A stretch of 64,000 nt of DNA, from contig CAXTSX010000013.1 in the NCBI GenBank assembly GCA_964247085.1, positions 15,321 through 79,320 on the forward strand, written 5' to 3'. Both the position numbers and the translations under genes were made by a program. Every line of letters starts with the position of its first letter. Position 1 is the first letter of the stretch. Shown in pieces: positions 51,461 to 61,800 of the stretch. The notes below the pieces were generated by a model. It did not search any database, was not told where the DNA came from, and saw only the letters and a program-made list of their open reading frames with translations. This DNA comes from JAAFHZ01 sp964247085 (GTDB lineage: Bacteria > Cyanobacteriota > Cyanobacteriia > Cyanobacteriales > Chamaesiphonaceae).

Positions 51461-52276
51461 ATGAATTTAGAATTAGAAGCTGAGGAAATACCTATTTTAG
51501 TACATCGCAACATAGTAGGGATGCGCGTAGATATTACTAACTATGAAGATGCTACTAGAAGGATAGTTGCTTGGGCACAAAAACACGAAAGTAAAAGTGT
51601 TTTTGCGTCCAATGTACATATGACAATGGAAACCTATGATGACCCAAAATTTGCCCAGATAGTTAATAATGCCGATTTGGTAACTCCAGATGGAATGCCT
51701 TTGGTATGGGCTTTACAGTCTCTGGGGAGTAAAAATGCTTCTAGAGTGTATGGTCCAACACTTACTTTGGATGTTTGCCAAGCAGCGGCCAAGACGGGCA
51801 TTAAAATTGCACTTTATGGTGGTACCAATGAAAGCTTAGGGGCTTTTACAGATTTTTTGCAAGACCGATTTCCCAGTATCAATATTGTTTGTCAAATATC
51901 ACCGCCATTCCGTTCGCTAACAATGGATGAAGATACTAGTTATACCAAAACAATAATTGATTCAGGAGCCCAAATTTTATTTGTAGGTATTGGTTGTCCT
52001 CGCCAAGAAAATTGGATTGCTAAACACCAAGGAAAAATTCCAGCCGTGATGTTGGGAGTGGGGGCAGCTTTTGATTTTCATTCTGGGCGGGTAAAACAGG
52101 CTCCTCAGTGGATGCAAAAAACAGGCTTAGAATGGCTTTTTAGGTTAATCATGGAGCCAAGAAGGCTATGGAAACGCTATTTCAAACACAATCCGCGCTT
52201 TTTATTTTTATTTTTTATTCAGCTATGTCGATCTAAAGCTCGGCAAAATTCTAATCAGCCGATCGATACTCACTAA
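51461..52276 (+). CDS. WecB/TagA/CpsF family glycosyltransferase
   Basis: 271 aa. FASNVHMTMETYDDPKFAQI, NNADLVTPDGMPLVWALQSL and ASRVYGPTLTLDVCQAAAKT are the family core, with KIALYGGTNESLGAFTDFLQ, ILFVGIGCPRQENWIAKHQG and VMLGVGAAFDFHSGRVKQAP. The Asp in TPDGMP is the presumed catalytic base. WecB-type enzymes transfer N-acetylmannosaminuronate or related sugars to a lipid-linked acceptor on the cytoplasmic face. A C-terminal amphipathic helix (GLEWLFRLIMEPRRLWKRYF) anchors them to the membrane. It lies 41 nt after the first glycosyltransferase. Confidence 0.95.
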   Translation: MNLELEAEEIPILVHRNIVGMRVDITNYEDATRRIVAWAQKHESKSVFASNVHMTMETYDDPKFAQIVNNADLVTPDGMPLVWALQSLGSKNASRVYGPTLTLDVCQAAAKTGIKIALYGGTNESLGAFTDFLQDRFPSINIVCQISPPFRSLTMDEDTSYTKTIIDSGAQILFVGIGCPRQENWIAKHQGKIPAVMLGVGAAFDFHSGRVKQAPQWMQKTGLEWLFRLIMEPRRLWKRYFKHNPRFLFLFFIQLCRSKARQNSNQPIDTH

Positions 52277-52346
52277 CATATGGCCGATAGTTGAATGAAG
52301 GTTAATATCAGATAATTTCGATCATAATCAATCAGGCTTTTGATTC

Positions 52347-53783
52347 ATGTCCCAAAAACGTCAATTAGTAAGTAATTCCGTATCAATGTTAGTAAATAAG
52401 TTAGTACAGGGTGGTACTAGCTTTGTTCTGACAGCAGCTATTGCTCGTAGTTTAGGAGCGGAAGCCTTAGGACAATATTTATTAGCACTTAGTTACTTCT
52501 ACATTTTCGTTAATATTGTTTCTCAGGGTTTGAAAACTCTGTTTACCAGAGATGTATCGATTCAGCCAGAGAAAACCGCAGCATATTTAGTCAGTGGTAC
52601 TTTACTCCAGTTTTTTCTAAGCATTATTGGTTACGCCAGTATGGTGCTAGTAATTTATTTATTACCATATAGTAATGAAGCTTCGGCTGTTTGCTATATT
52701 TTAGGACTTACGATCATTCCCTTTGCACTTTCTAATATTACGGAGTCAATTCTTCAAGCACAGGAGGAAATGCATCTGATCGCCATTTCGACCGCGCCAA
52801 TCTATATCTTGCGTGTATTGGTAATGATTGGGGTGATGAGTCAGAAATTTGGGATTGCCTATGTTGCTGGTATCTTCGTAATTTCCGAATTATTGATATT
52901 TATTATTCAATGGCTATTATTGATTCGCAAAGTCCAACCAAAGTGGCAAATCAGTCTAGATTTTATGCGATCGATGCTCCTATCTGCAAGAACTTTATTT
53001 GCGATCGAAGGCATGGGCATCATTGCTTCTAAAATAGATGTGCTATCTTTATCTCTCTTAGGCAGCGAATTTCTCCTTGGTCTCTATGGTGCCGTTGGCC
53101 AACTGATGCAACCATTCGGTTTGATATCTAAGAGTTTGACTTTAGCCGCTTTCCCCAGAATGTCGAAGGCCATTCAGTTTGGTAAAGAGCAACAGCGACA
53201 GGAAGCAGAGAACACAATTAAATTGTTATTGTGTATGGGATTGCCATTCTTCTTGGGGATTGTGGTTTTCAGTGATGAAATCTTGACTTTTGTCTATCAT
53301 GATGCCAGCTTTCTCCAGGCGAATACGATTATTAAAGTATTCGCCTTTCTACTGATTCCTACAGTCTTTTCCTCAGTATTCAGCTATGTTTTGATTGCCA
53401 ATGGCTTAGAAAAGTTCACTCTAATAGAAGTATCGATCGCCACCATTCTGGGAGCATTGAGTAGTATTATATTAATACCTCAATATCACTTAATGGGCGC
53501 AGCTTTATCATCATTGGTCATGTCGATGTCTTCTCTGATCATCCTGATATTTGCAATGCACAAGTATTTATTTTCGATCCGATTGTGGCAAGTTATTAAT
53601 CTGCCATTATTTATTAGCAGTTTGATGTTAATCATACTTTTGTTCTTAAAAGAAGCCAAGATCGACTTTTTATATGTCATGATTTTGTCTATTATATCTT
53701 ACATGCTAATAGCTGTTTCATTAGCAGTCCGCGAGTTTGGTGGACTTAAGCATGTATGGCAAAAGTTGGGGAGTAAAGAGTAG
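52347..53783 (+). CDS. Polysaccharide flippase, Wzx/MATE-like
   Basis: 478 aa with about 12-14 transmembrane helices. It begins SNSVSMLVNKLVQGGTSFVL and LTAAIARSLGAEALGQYLLA, the usual opening of Wzx-type exporters (PF01943/PF13440). KIDVLSLSLLGSEFLLGLYG and AFPRMSKAIQFGKEQQRQEA are further characteristic segments. It should flip the lipid-linked repeat unit across the inner membrane. It sits between WecB-like and GT4 genes in one orientation, with gaps of 70 and 80 nt. No wzy polymerase or chain-length regulator is in the window. Confidence 0.92.
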   Translation: MSQKRQLVSNSVSMLVNKLVQGGTSFVLTAAIARSLGAEALGQYLLALSYFYIFVNIVSQGLKTLFTRDVSIQPEKTAAYLVSGTLLQFFLSIIGYASMVLVIYLLPYSNEASAVCYILGLTIIPFALSNITESILQAQEEMHLIAISTAPIYILRVLVMIGVMSQKFGIAYVAGIFVISELLIFIIQWLLLIRKVQPKWQISLDFMRSMLLSARTLFAIEGMGIIASKIDVLSLSLLGSEFLLGLYGAVGQLMQPFGLISKSLTLAAFPRMSKAIQFGKEQQRQEAENTIKLLLCMGLPFFLGIVVFSDEILTFVYHDASFLQANTIIKVFAFLLIPTVFSSVFSYVLIANGLEKFTLIEVSIATILGALSSIILIPQYHLMGAALSSLVMSMSSLIILIFAMHKYLFSIRLWQVINLPLFISSLMLIILLFLKEAKIDFLYVMILSIISYMLIAVSLAVREFGGLKHVWQKLGSKE

Positions 53784-53863
53784 ATTAATCACTAGACAAA
53801 CTATTCACAATTGACAATTACTATTTCACAAAGACCCTCACTAAATTCTCCTAAATATTAAGA

Positions 53864-54961
53864 ATGAAACTGAAAGTTGTATTACTACATTTTTGTTTTG
53901 AAGATTACACAATTGAACTAGCTAATGGCCTAGCTCAATATGTAGATTTGACTCTTATTCAACCAGAAAAAGTCACAGCGGTTTGTCGTGATTATCTTGA
54001 TCCCAATATTCGGGTGATTAGTTTTGCCAAACCTAGAATCCGCGATCCCCGAAATCTGTTGGCCATGTTCAAGATGATGCGAATCATTAAAGATCTGCAA
54101 CCAGATGTTTTACATGTTCAAGAAACTAACGATTTTTGGTATGATTTAACCCTGTTTTTTAACAAAATGCCACCCTTGGTGACTACTGTTCATGATGTAT
54201 ATAAGCATCCTGGCGATCGAGATATTCGGTTGGGGGCAGAGTATACCCGGCGATTGGCTTTCTATCGATCGCAACAACTAATTGTTCATGCTCAAGGGCT
54301 AAAAGAATTACTGGTAGAAGACTTCCAAGTACCAGCCTCACGAATTAACATTTTGGCTCATGGTGAATTAGGTAGTTTATTTCAGCGTCGAACTGGCGGA
54401 AAAATATTAGAACGCGAACCCTACACATTATTATTTTTCGGCAGAATTTGGCCGTACAAAGGGTTAAATTATTTATTGGAAGCGATGCCTTTAATTGCGG
54501 AAAAAATTCCGCAAGTGAAGCTAATTATTGCTGGGCGCGGCGAAAGTCTCCAACAATATCTAGCTAATGGTGATGACCAAAGCCATCTGGAAATCATTAA
54601 TGATTTTATTCCCCTGGAAGATGTCGCTAGACTTTTTCAACGAAGTGCCCTGTCAGTTTTGCCCTATATGGAAGCATCTCAGAGTGGAGTGGCCAATTTA
54701 TCCTATGGGATGGGGGTGCCAGTGGTGGCTTCTGATATTGGCGGCTTGGGAGAATTGGTCAAGTCGGGAGAAGATGGATTATTAGTCCCCGCTGGTGATG
54801 TGCAGGCGTTAGCTGATGCGATTATCCATTTGTTGAGTGATACTCAATTACAAGAAAAAATGCGGGCAGCAGCACTAGAGCGCTGTCAGCAAGATCTGAA
54901 TTGGTCAAATATTGCGGCTCAAACCGTGCAGGTCTATGAGCAAGCGATCGCCACAAAATAA
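53864..54961 (+). CDS. Glycosyltransferase family 4 (GT-B)
   Basis: 365 aa. N-terminal half: VVLLHFCFEDYTIELANGLA, DVLHVQETNDFWYDLTLFFN and PPLVTTVHDVYKHPGDRDIR. C-terminal half: YTLLFFGRIWPYKGLNYLLE, VKLIIAGRGESLQQYLANGD and ALSVLPYMEASQSGVANLSY, then GMGVPVVASDIGGLGELVKS. The GRxWPYKG loop and the acidic donor-binding segment (YMEASQSG) match GT4. Substrate unknown. It is the last gene of the polysaccharide cluster, and the HAD phosphatase follows after 96 nt. Confidence 0.93.
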   Translation: MKLKVVLLHFCFEDYTIELANGLAQYVDLTLIQPEKVTAVCRDYLDPNIRVISFAKPRIRDPRNLLAMFKMMRIIKDLQPDVLHVQETNDFWYDLTLFFNKMPPLVTTVHDVYKHPGDRDIRLGAEYTRRLAFYRSQQLIVHAQGLKELLVEDFQVPASRINILAHGELGSLFQRRTGGKILEREPYTLLFFGRIWPYKGLNYLLEAMPLIAEKIPQVKLIIAGRGESLQQYLANGDDQSHLEIINDFIPLEDVARLFQRSALSVLPYMEASQSGVANLSYGMGVPVVASDIGGLGELVKSGEDGLLVPAGDVQALADAIIHLLSDTQLQEKMRAAALERCQQDLNWSNIAAQTVQVYEQAIATK

Positions 54962-55057
54962 TGGTGAATCTCTGTTGGGATATTTTGGAGATAGCTGGGA
55001 CTAGTATCGATCGACATCTTACGTTAGCCTGATGAGGAATCATTAGCTTCTATATAT

Positions 55058-55900
55058 ATGACAGCACCTAATCAACCCGCTGCTCCGATCAAACTGGTGA
55101 TTGTCGATATCGATGGTACGATCGCTGGCCGCAGTAATCAAGTCACTCCAGCAGTCAAAGCCGCGATTAAAGCAGCCCAAGCCCAAGGTGTGCGAGTAGG
55201 CGTGGCGACTGGTCGGATGTATCGATCGGCGGTGCGCTTCCATCATGAAATTGGGGCTGATGTACCAGTGATGGCTTATCAAGGTGCTTGGATTCAAGAT
55301 CCAGCCACCAATCAAGAATATCGACATCTGCGTTTGGAGCAGTCGATCGCTAAAGAATTAATTGATTATTTTCAGCAGCCGCATTTGCCTAGTGACTTAT
55401 CGCTGCATGTTTATGTAGAGGATCAACTCTATGTGCAAAGAATTAATGAAGACACTGATGGTTACACCGAACGTAGTGGAGTAGAGGCGATCGCTCTAAC
55501 TAATTTAAAAGAGGCCCTAACTACCGCGCCGACCAAGGTTTTGGCCATGCACCCGGATGTGGATTTAATCGATCGGCTGTTGCGCGATCTGAAAACCAAG
55601 TACCGACCAGATCAGCTACATGTCACCACATCAGTACCGATCTTTTTAGAAACCACTAACCCATCCGTCAACAAAAGTACAGCGATTGACTATGTAGCCA
55701 GAGAGTTGCTGAATCTTGATGCCAGCCAAATTATGACGATTGGGGATAACTATAATGATGTAGAAATGCTAGCCTACGCTGGTTGGGGGGTCGCGATGGG
55801 AAATGCGCCGGAGCCAGTAAAAGCTTATGCTGATTGGGTAGCGCCGTCGGTAGATGAAGATGGGGTGGCGGTGGCGATCGAGAAGTTTGTTCTTCAGTAA
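55058..55900 (+). CDS. Cof-type HAD-IIB phosphatase
   Basis: 280 aa. Motif I is LVIVDIDGTIAGRSNQVTPA (Asp nucleophile near residue 17), motif II is VGVATGRMYRSAVRF, the motif III Lys lies in PSVNKSTAIDYVARELL, and motif IV is IMTIGDNYNDVEMLAYAGWG then VAMGNAPEPVKAYADWV. The pattern and cap type fit the Cof/YidA-like phosphatases of sugar or nucleotide phosphates. Substrate unknown. The lipB start follows its stop by 4 nt, so the two are probably co-transcribed. Confidence 0.93.
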   Translation: MTAPNQPAAPIKLVIVDIDGTIAGRSNQVTPAVKAAIKAAQAQGVRVGVATGRMYRSAVRFHHEIGADVPVMAYQGAWIQDPATNQEYRHLRLEQSIAKELIDYFQQPHLPSDLSLHVYVEDQLYVQRINEDTDGYTERSGVEAIALTNLKEALTTAPTKVLAMHPDVDLIDRLLRDLKTKYRPDQLHVTTSVPIFLETTNPSVNKSTAIDYVARELLNLDASQIMTIGDNYNDVEMLAYAGWGVAMGNAPEPVKAYADWVAPSVDEDGVAVAIEKFVLQ

Positions 55901-55904
55901 ATCA

Positions 55905-56564
55905 ATGGATTTAGCACCAGTCATAACTAGAGCAATAATTGTATCCCAGCTGGGGATTATACCTTATCAAACAGCATGGGATTGGCAAAAACAGTTGCAG
56001 CGTAGTCTGATTGATGATCCACAGCAGAGCGATCGACTACTACTTCTCCAACATCCGCCGGTTTATACGTTGGGTCAAGGATCTAGCGATGAATTCGTCA
56101 AATTCCCAGCGCAGCATAACTATGAAATTCATCGGATTGAACGAGGTGGTGAGGTTACTTACCACTGCCCTGGCCAACTGGTCGGCTACCCAATTCTTAA
56201 TTTACACCACTATCAGCCAGATTTACATTGGTACCTGCGACAGCTGGAAGAAGTAGTAATTCAGCTTTTAGCTTTGTATGATCTTAACGCCGAGCGGATC
56301 CCAGGATTGACTGGGGTATGGCTAGCCGACAAAAAAATTGCGGCGATCGGCATTAAAGTTAGTCGTTGGGTAACCATGCACGGCTTTGCCATCAATGTTT
56401 GTAACGACCTGAGCGGTTTTCAGCAAATTGTCCCCTGTGGCATTGCCGATCGACAGGTTGGTAGTATCCAAGAATTTATCCCTGACATTGACCTGGCCAC
56501 AGTGCAGCAGCAGGTCATTGCGGTGTTTGGAAAGGTGTTCGATCGGCAGATGCTGTTAGCTTAG
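55905..56564 (+). CDS. lipB: Octanoyltransferase LipB
   Basis: 219 aa from the ATG at 55905, chosen because the longer frame would overlap the phosphatase gene by 47 nt and the family begins near here. LLLQHPPVYTLGQGSSDEFV, VYHC-type motif IERGGEVTYHCPGQLVGYPI and the catalytic Cys in FQQIVPCGIADRQVGSIQEF with Lys in KIAAIGIKVSRWVTMHGFAI are all present. It moves octanoate from acyl carrier protein to the lipoyl domains of 2-oxoacid dehydrogenases and the glycine cleavage H protein. Its last 4 nt overlap the end of the convergent glgA. Confidence 0.96.
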   Translation: MDLAPVITRAIIVSQLGIIPYQTAWDWQKQLQRSLIDDPQQSDRLLLLQHPPVYTLGQGSSDEFVKFPAQHNYEIHRIERGGEVTYHCPGQLVGYPILNLHHYQPDLHWYLRQLEEVVIQLLALYDLNAERIPGLTGVWLADKKIAAIGIKVSRWVTMHGFAINVCNDLSGFQQIVPCGIADRQVGSIQEFIPDIDLATVQQQVIAVFGKVFDRQMLLA

Positions 56565-57952
56565 GCTGGTGTTGAGATAGTTACGGGTTTAATAGCCTGA
56601 TAGAGTTTTTCGTACTCTAAGGCCGACTTATCCCAACTCAAATCTTCAGCCATGCCCCGCTGCTGTAATGCTTTCCACTGTTCGCGATAGCGGAAACCTT
56701 CCCCAGCCCGTACCATGCAGGTATATAAATCCAGTGGCTCGTATCGATCGAAGCAGTAGCCAGTACCTTGGCTATGAATTGGATCGTGATGGAAAACAGT
56801 ATCCACCAAACCACCAGTGCGGCGGACAATCGGCACACACCCATAGCGCATCGCCATCATTTGGCTAATACCACAGGGTTCAAAACGGCTGGGCATCAAG
56901 AAAGCATCAGCTCCGCCGTAAACCCGCCGGGACAAACCATCGTCGTACATCAAGTAAGTTGCCATCCGACCCGGATAGCGGGAGGCTAACTGCCAAAGCT
57001 GAGTTTCGTAGTTACGATCGCCAGTACCCAACAACACAAACTGAGCATCGGTATAAGCCAAAAACCGATCAAGAGTTTGCAGCAATAGATCCAAGCCCTT
57101 TTGCTCGACTAAGCGCGAGACCATGCCCACCAAAAACACATCGGGGTTTACCACTAAACCGACTTCCTGCTGGAGACCCGCTTTGTTGACCGCCCGATTT
57201 TCTAAGGTGTCGGCGGTAAAATTTTTGACTAATGCTTTATCGATGGCAGGATCATTTAGTTCCGTATCAATCCCATTCACAATCCCCGACAGCTTATCGC
57301 CAATGAAGGACATTAGTCCTTCGACTTTTTCACCATATTCGATCGTCTTGATTTGCTCGGCATAGGTGGGCGAGACTGTGTTAACTCGATCGGCATACTG
57401 CACCGCAGCCGCCAAGGTATTGTGACCCTGCATATACCAAGGACACCAAGTAATGCGATCGAGATACCAACGCCAGGGACCTTGATAAGCCAAGTTGTGG
57501 ATCGTAAAGACGGTATTGATTTCGGGATCTTGGTGCATCCAAACCGGAATCATGCCAGTGTGCCAATCATGGCAGTGAATAATTTCTGGTTTCCAGTAAT
57601 TCCAAGCAAACTCCGCTGCCCCGTTGGCGAAGAAAGTGAAACGCCAATCTTCATCCTCACCACCATAAATACGCGGCGGGTCAAAAACCGGATGTCCAAA
57701 CAGGTACAGCGGCACGTCAGTATCAGGCAGCAGGGTCTCATAGACAGCAAAGTCGTTGAACATGGCGTAACCATTCCACACCGGCTCAGCGGGGATCGTC
57801 ACCTTGTTAATTAGAGACCCATAGTAAGGCATGAAAACGCGCACATCATGTCCTAATTTCCGTAAAAACTTGGGTAATGCACCCACGACATCTCCCATTC
57901 CCCCTACTTTGGCCAGGGGAACCGCCTCTGCTGCCACAAATAAAATCCGCAT
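56561..57952 (-). CDS. glgA: Glycogen synthase (ADP-glucose)
   Basis: 463 aa. The N-terminus VAAEAVPLAKVGGMGDVVGA carries the KxGG ADP-glucose motif. VFTIHNLAYQGPWRWYLDRI, GIVNGIDTELNDPAIDKALV and VGMVSRLVEQKGLDLLLQTL follow. FLMPSRFEPCGISQMMAMRY is the GT5 signature with the catalytic Glu, and GGLVDTV ends the donor site. It extends alpha-1,4-glucan chains from ADP-glucose for carbon storage. At this length it is a normal GT5 enzyme. It converges on lipB with a 4-nt overlap of the coding ends. Confidence 0.97.
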   Translation of the reverse strand: MRILFVAAEAVPLAKVGGMGDVVGALPKFLRKLGHDVRVFMPYYGSLINKVTIPAEPVWNGYAMFNDFAVYETLLPDTDVPLYLFGHPVFDPPRIYGGEDEDWRFTFFANGAAEFAWNYWKPEIIHCHDWHTGMIPVWMHQDPEINTVFTIHNLAYQGPWRWYLDRITWCPWYMQGHNTLAAAVQYADRVNTVSPTYAEQIKTIEYGEKVEGLMSFIGDKLSGIVNGIDTELNDPAIDKALVKNFTADTLENRAVNKAGLQQEVGLVVNPDVFLVGMVSRLVEQKGLDLLLQTLDRFLAYTDAQFVLLGTGDRNYETQLWQLASRYPGRMATYLMYDDGLSRRVYGGADAFLMPSRFEPCGISQMMAMRYGCVPIVRRTGGLVDTVFHHDPIHSQGTGYCFDRYEPLDLYTCMVRAGEGFRYREQWKALQQRGMAEDLSWDKSALEYEKLYQAIKPVTISTPA

Positions 57953-58289
57953 TTTGACCCGCTAAATAAACCCGCCTTTAACGCTTCCATCATACGTTTA
58001 AATGGTGGAGAAATAGTCAATCCAACTCACTTTTAGGATAATAATTCACTGCTGTGGTGGTTTCATGACTCGTCCCTTTCGATCGATATAAGATTTATCG
58101 TTTCTAGTCAAAGATCGATCCCGGCTAATTTTAATTGATGAATAAAATCTGACTATTTTGTGGTGGCGACTATTACAAGTTGTTGGAAAAGGCTGTCGAT
58201 CGCCATCAGATTTTTTAGACTAAATCTAAATATCAGTCTAAACGCTTTCTCTGGTCTGATTCCTGACTTTTCACCTGGAGTTTTGCTTG
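57953..58289. other. Divergent intergenic region upstream of glgA
   Basis: 337 nt. It must contain the glgA promoter and that of the following membrane-protein gene. Several CGATCG cores are present. I see no clear operator, hairpin or short gene. Confidence 0.4.
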
Positions 58290-58793
58290 ATGTCTAGTAC
58301 AAATCTAATTAGGTGGGGTGGTTTAGCAGCGATCATCGCAGGAATTATGCGAGGCGTTAACTCGTTTTTACCCAGCTCGCTGCCAAGCGTGACGCTCGAA
58401 CTGCTTTATCTCCTGACTGACATATTTATTATATTGGGCATGATCGGCTTGTATGGATTTCAGCATCAGGAATCTAAGTTGTGGGGATTTTGGGGATTCT
58501 TGCTGGCGATCATTGGTATCGGGGTGATTCGGACTGGCACAATCTCTGGAGTCAAAATGTATGCGATCGGAGCATCAATATTTGTTGTAGGTTTAAGTTT
58601 GTTTGCGATCGGCTCCTGGATAGCCCATAAGCTACCTCGGTGGATAGCTGTTGTTTGGATACTTTCCACGATCATTGGGTTCGTTGGCTATTTTTTACCA
58701 GTTTTTAGTCTGTTGTTTGTCGTATCGGGGGTACTTTTTGGTGTTGGTTTTGCGGGTGCCGGTTTCCAGGCATGGTCAAAAACAAGCACCTAA
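58290..58793 (+). CDS. Small integral membrane protein of unknown function
   Basis: 167 aa from the ATG at 58290, with CTGGAG upstream; a TTG at 58287 is also in frame. About five hydrophobic helices can be drawn: LIRWGGLAAIIAGIMRGVNS, LYLLTDIFIILGMIGLYGFQ, LWGFWGFLLAIIGIGVIRTG, IFVVGLSLFAIGSWIAHKLP and VVWILSTIIGFVGYFLPVF. The pattern resembles DUF4386-like or other small multi-pass proteins, but I do not recognise the family. There is no catalytic or binding motif. It lies alone between glgA and the CHAT gene, on the same strand as the latter, 100 nt apart. Confidence 0.6.
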   Translation: MSSTNLIRWGGLAAIIAGIMRGVNSFLPSSLPSVTLELLYLLTDIFIILGMIGLYGFQHQESKLWGFWGFLLAIIGIGVIRTGTISGVKMYAIGASIFVVGLSLFAIGSWIAHKLPRWIAVVWILSTIIGFVGYFLPVFSLLFVVSGVLFGVGFAGAGFQAWSKTST

Positions 58794-58893
58794 CTGCGTT
58801 GATATTTAGGCATGTTTTTGGATGATGTATCTTAGCCAACCAAACAGGCTCATGTTAATATTGAAATATTAATGTAGCGGTAATCTGATTAAT

Positions 58894-61800
58894 GTGGTGT
58901 GCCTGGAATTGAAGCCGATCGATCAACAGCTTGCAGAGCTACGTTATTCGCTACCAGGCCAGACCCAATATCAATCCAGAAGGCTAAAGCTGGCTGAGAT
59001 TGCGGGACTTTATGATTTTATCGATCGAGATTTCACCACAACTAATCCGCACTTAGCGCAGTTGGGGCGACAGTTATTTGATTGGCTAGATGGCACGGAA
59101 CGCTGGTTAGCGGGGGCAATTGCCCAAAATCGTCAAGGTTTGGTGCTGGCGATTGATGCCCAAGAACAGTTGGGTGGATTGCCTTGGGAAGTGATGTTCT
59201 ATGAAGGATTTTTGGTAGCTCGATCGATCATTCCGGTGCGGGTGGTGGGTGGTTTCCAGCAACCCAAAACTTCTAGAGAGCCAGCTTCGCGCCAACTGCG
59301 GACATTGTTTATGGCCACTGATCCGATCGATGTATCACCTAGTTTAGATTTTGAGGCAGAAGAAGCACTGATTCTACAGGAAACTCAAGATTTAGCGATG
59401 GATTTGCGGGTGGAAGAAAGTGGCTGCTTGGAAGAATTGCAGGGGTTTTGGCGACGATTTCCGCAGAATCATTTTGATATTTTTCATCTCAGTGGTCATG
59501 CCAATATCCGTGATGGGGTGCCGTATTTTATTACGGAGTCGCCGGAAGGAAATCGAGTCGATGCCCAGCTAGCCGATTTTGACGCTGTGTTTCGGCTGCG
59601 CTATCCGCCACTGATGTTTTTGTCGGGTTGTCGGACGGCTCAGAGTGGTCGGAGTGCGACTACTTCGTTGGCAGCGAGTTTGGTGCAGCAAGGAGCGCCA
59701 GCGGTGTTGGGTTGGGGTCGTCCGGTGGCCGACAAGGGGGCGATCGCAGCGGCGATGGTGTTGTATAAATCTTTGGCAGCGGGTGTAACACTAGCAGAAT
59801 CTTTGGTGCTGACTTACCAAGATTTGATTCAGGCAGATGTGCCAGATTGGTGTTTGTTGCGGCTTTATGCGGAGTTTGGGGCTTGGGATGTGGCGTTAGT
59901 CGTGTCACCAGCCGATGATGTGCGGTGTCGGCCAGCGGAGGCTAGTGACGATGAAGAGTTTTTAGATTCGCAGGGTTTGGTGCGGGTGGCGGGAAAAGAT
60001 GCTTTTGTGGGGCGGCGGCGCTATTTGCAGCAGAGTTTAAAGGCGTTGAAATCTCCAAATAACTTGGGGATTTGGCTGCATGGTTTGCGAGGGGCGGGGA
60101 AGAGTTCGATCGCTTGTCGGTTGCTCGATCGATTAATGCCTGCTTATCACAAGCTGGTTTTTACGGGTATTTTTGATGAAAGCTTGTTGGTGAATAAGCT
60201 GTGTGAATATTACCCAGACAAGACTGAGGCTCTAGCCGCTGCGGGATCTTTAACTCATCGGCTGACGACTGCCTTGAAGGATACCGATCAGCGACAAAAT
60301 CAGCGTATTGTGTTTTTGTTAGATAATTTTGAGGACAATCTGGAGCTGCGCAGTGATGGTCAGCCGGTGCTAAAGGCGGCGGTGGTGGAGCCTTTGCGGG
60401 CGTTACTAGATAGCATTGCTAAGTCGGGGGTAATGCATCGAGTTATGGTGACGAGTCGTTATGATGTGGCGTTGCCTGGTAATTTCGATCGCAAGATGCA
60501 GCGGTTGGAGGTAGTGGGGATGGGTAAAGATACTGACAAGTTGTATCGGCGGTTACCGGCTTTCCAGGCTAAGTCTGGGGTGGATGAAGCTTTACAGAGC
60601 AAAGCGCAGGAGATTGCGGATGGTTATCCGCGTTTGATGTGGTGGTTGAATGATGTGCTAAAGGATGGGCGCACGGATAGTGATTTGATTTTGATGGCGA
60701 TGGAGGGGAAGCAACAGGATTATTTGGAGAGTATTTTGGCGGAAGGGCTGTTGGCGCAGCAGGAGCCGGGATTGGTGGAGATGTTGGAGCGGGGAATGTT
60801 GTTTGAGTTGCCTGTGCCGTTGGCAGTGTTGCAGTCGATTTGTTTTGATTTGGTGGGGTTAGAGGGGTTTGTAGCTAGATCGAAGGCTTTGGGGCTGTTG
60901 GAATGGGGTTTGAGTGATGATTTGGTGCGGGTGCCGAAGGTGTTGGGTTTGGTGGTGCCTGGTAATCAGCAGGAGTTGGCAGCGAGTGGAATAAAGATAC
61001 TGCATCAATTTTGGATTGAGGAGGCGGAGTTTTTTAACGAAGAGCAATTGCTGGAAACTTATCGGTTGGCAATGTTGGGTCGGAATGCGGAGATTGCGAT
61101 TGAGATGGCGCAAAGATTATCTAGTGGCTGGATCAACCGCAGTCGTTATCGTGAAGCAAGAGATATTTGTGAAAAAACTTTGTTTTTGCAAAAAAATAGC
61201 ACAATTATTTACAACCTATCGATTATTTATCAAACCTTAGGAGATTTACCCTATGCTCTAGCTCTGAGTGAGCAATCGATCGAGATAAAAAGAGAAATCG
61301 GCGATAGGAAAGGGGAAGCGGCTTCTTTGTATCAGATGTCGATTATTTATCAAATCTTGGGAGATTTAACCCAATCTCTGGCACTCTCTCAGCAATCGAT
61401 TGAGATATTTAGAGAAATCGGCGATAGGAAAGGGGAAGCGACTTCTTTGCATCAGCTGTCGAATATTTACCAAATCTTAGGAGATTTAACCCAATCTCTG
61501 GCACTCTCTCAGCAATCGATCGAGATAAAAAGAGAAATCGGCGATAGGAGAGGGGAAGCGGATTCTTTGCATATGATGTCGATTATTTACCAAATCTTAG
61601 GAGATTTAATCACAGCTCTGGCACTCTCTCAGCAATCGATCGAGATAGACAGAGAAATCGGCAATCGCCAAGGGGAAGCGACTTCTTTGCGTCAGATGTC
61701 GATGATTTACCAAATCTTAGAAGATTCAACCGAAGCTCTGGCACTCTCTCAGCAATCGATCAATATGCACAGAGAAATCGGCAATCGCCAAGGAGAAGCA

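Noticed and set aside
60859..61113. Open frames antisense to the CHAT gene and to uvrA, serA, icd and glgA
   Set aside because: They follow codon bias of the overlapping genes, lack recognisable domains and have no independent start context.
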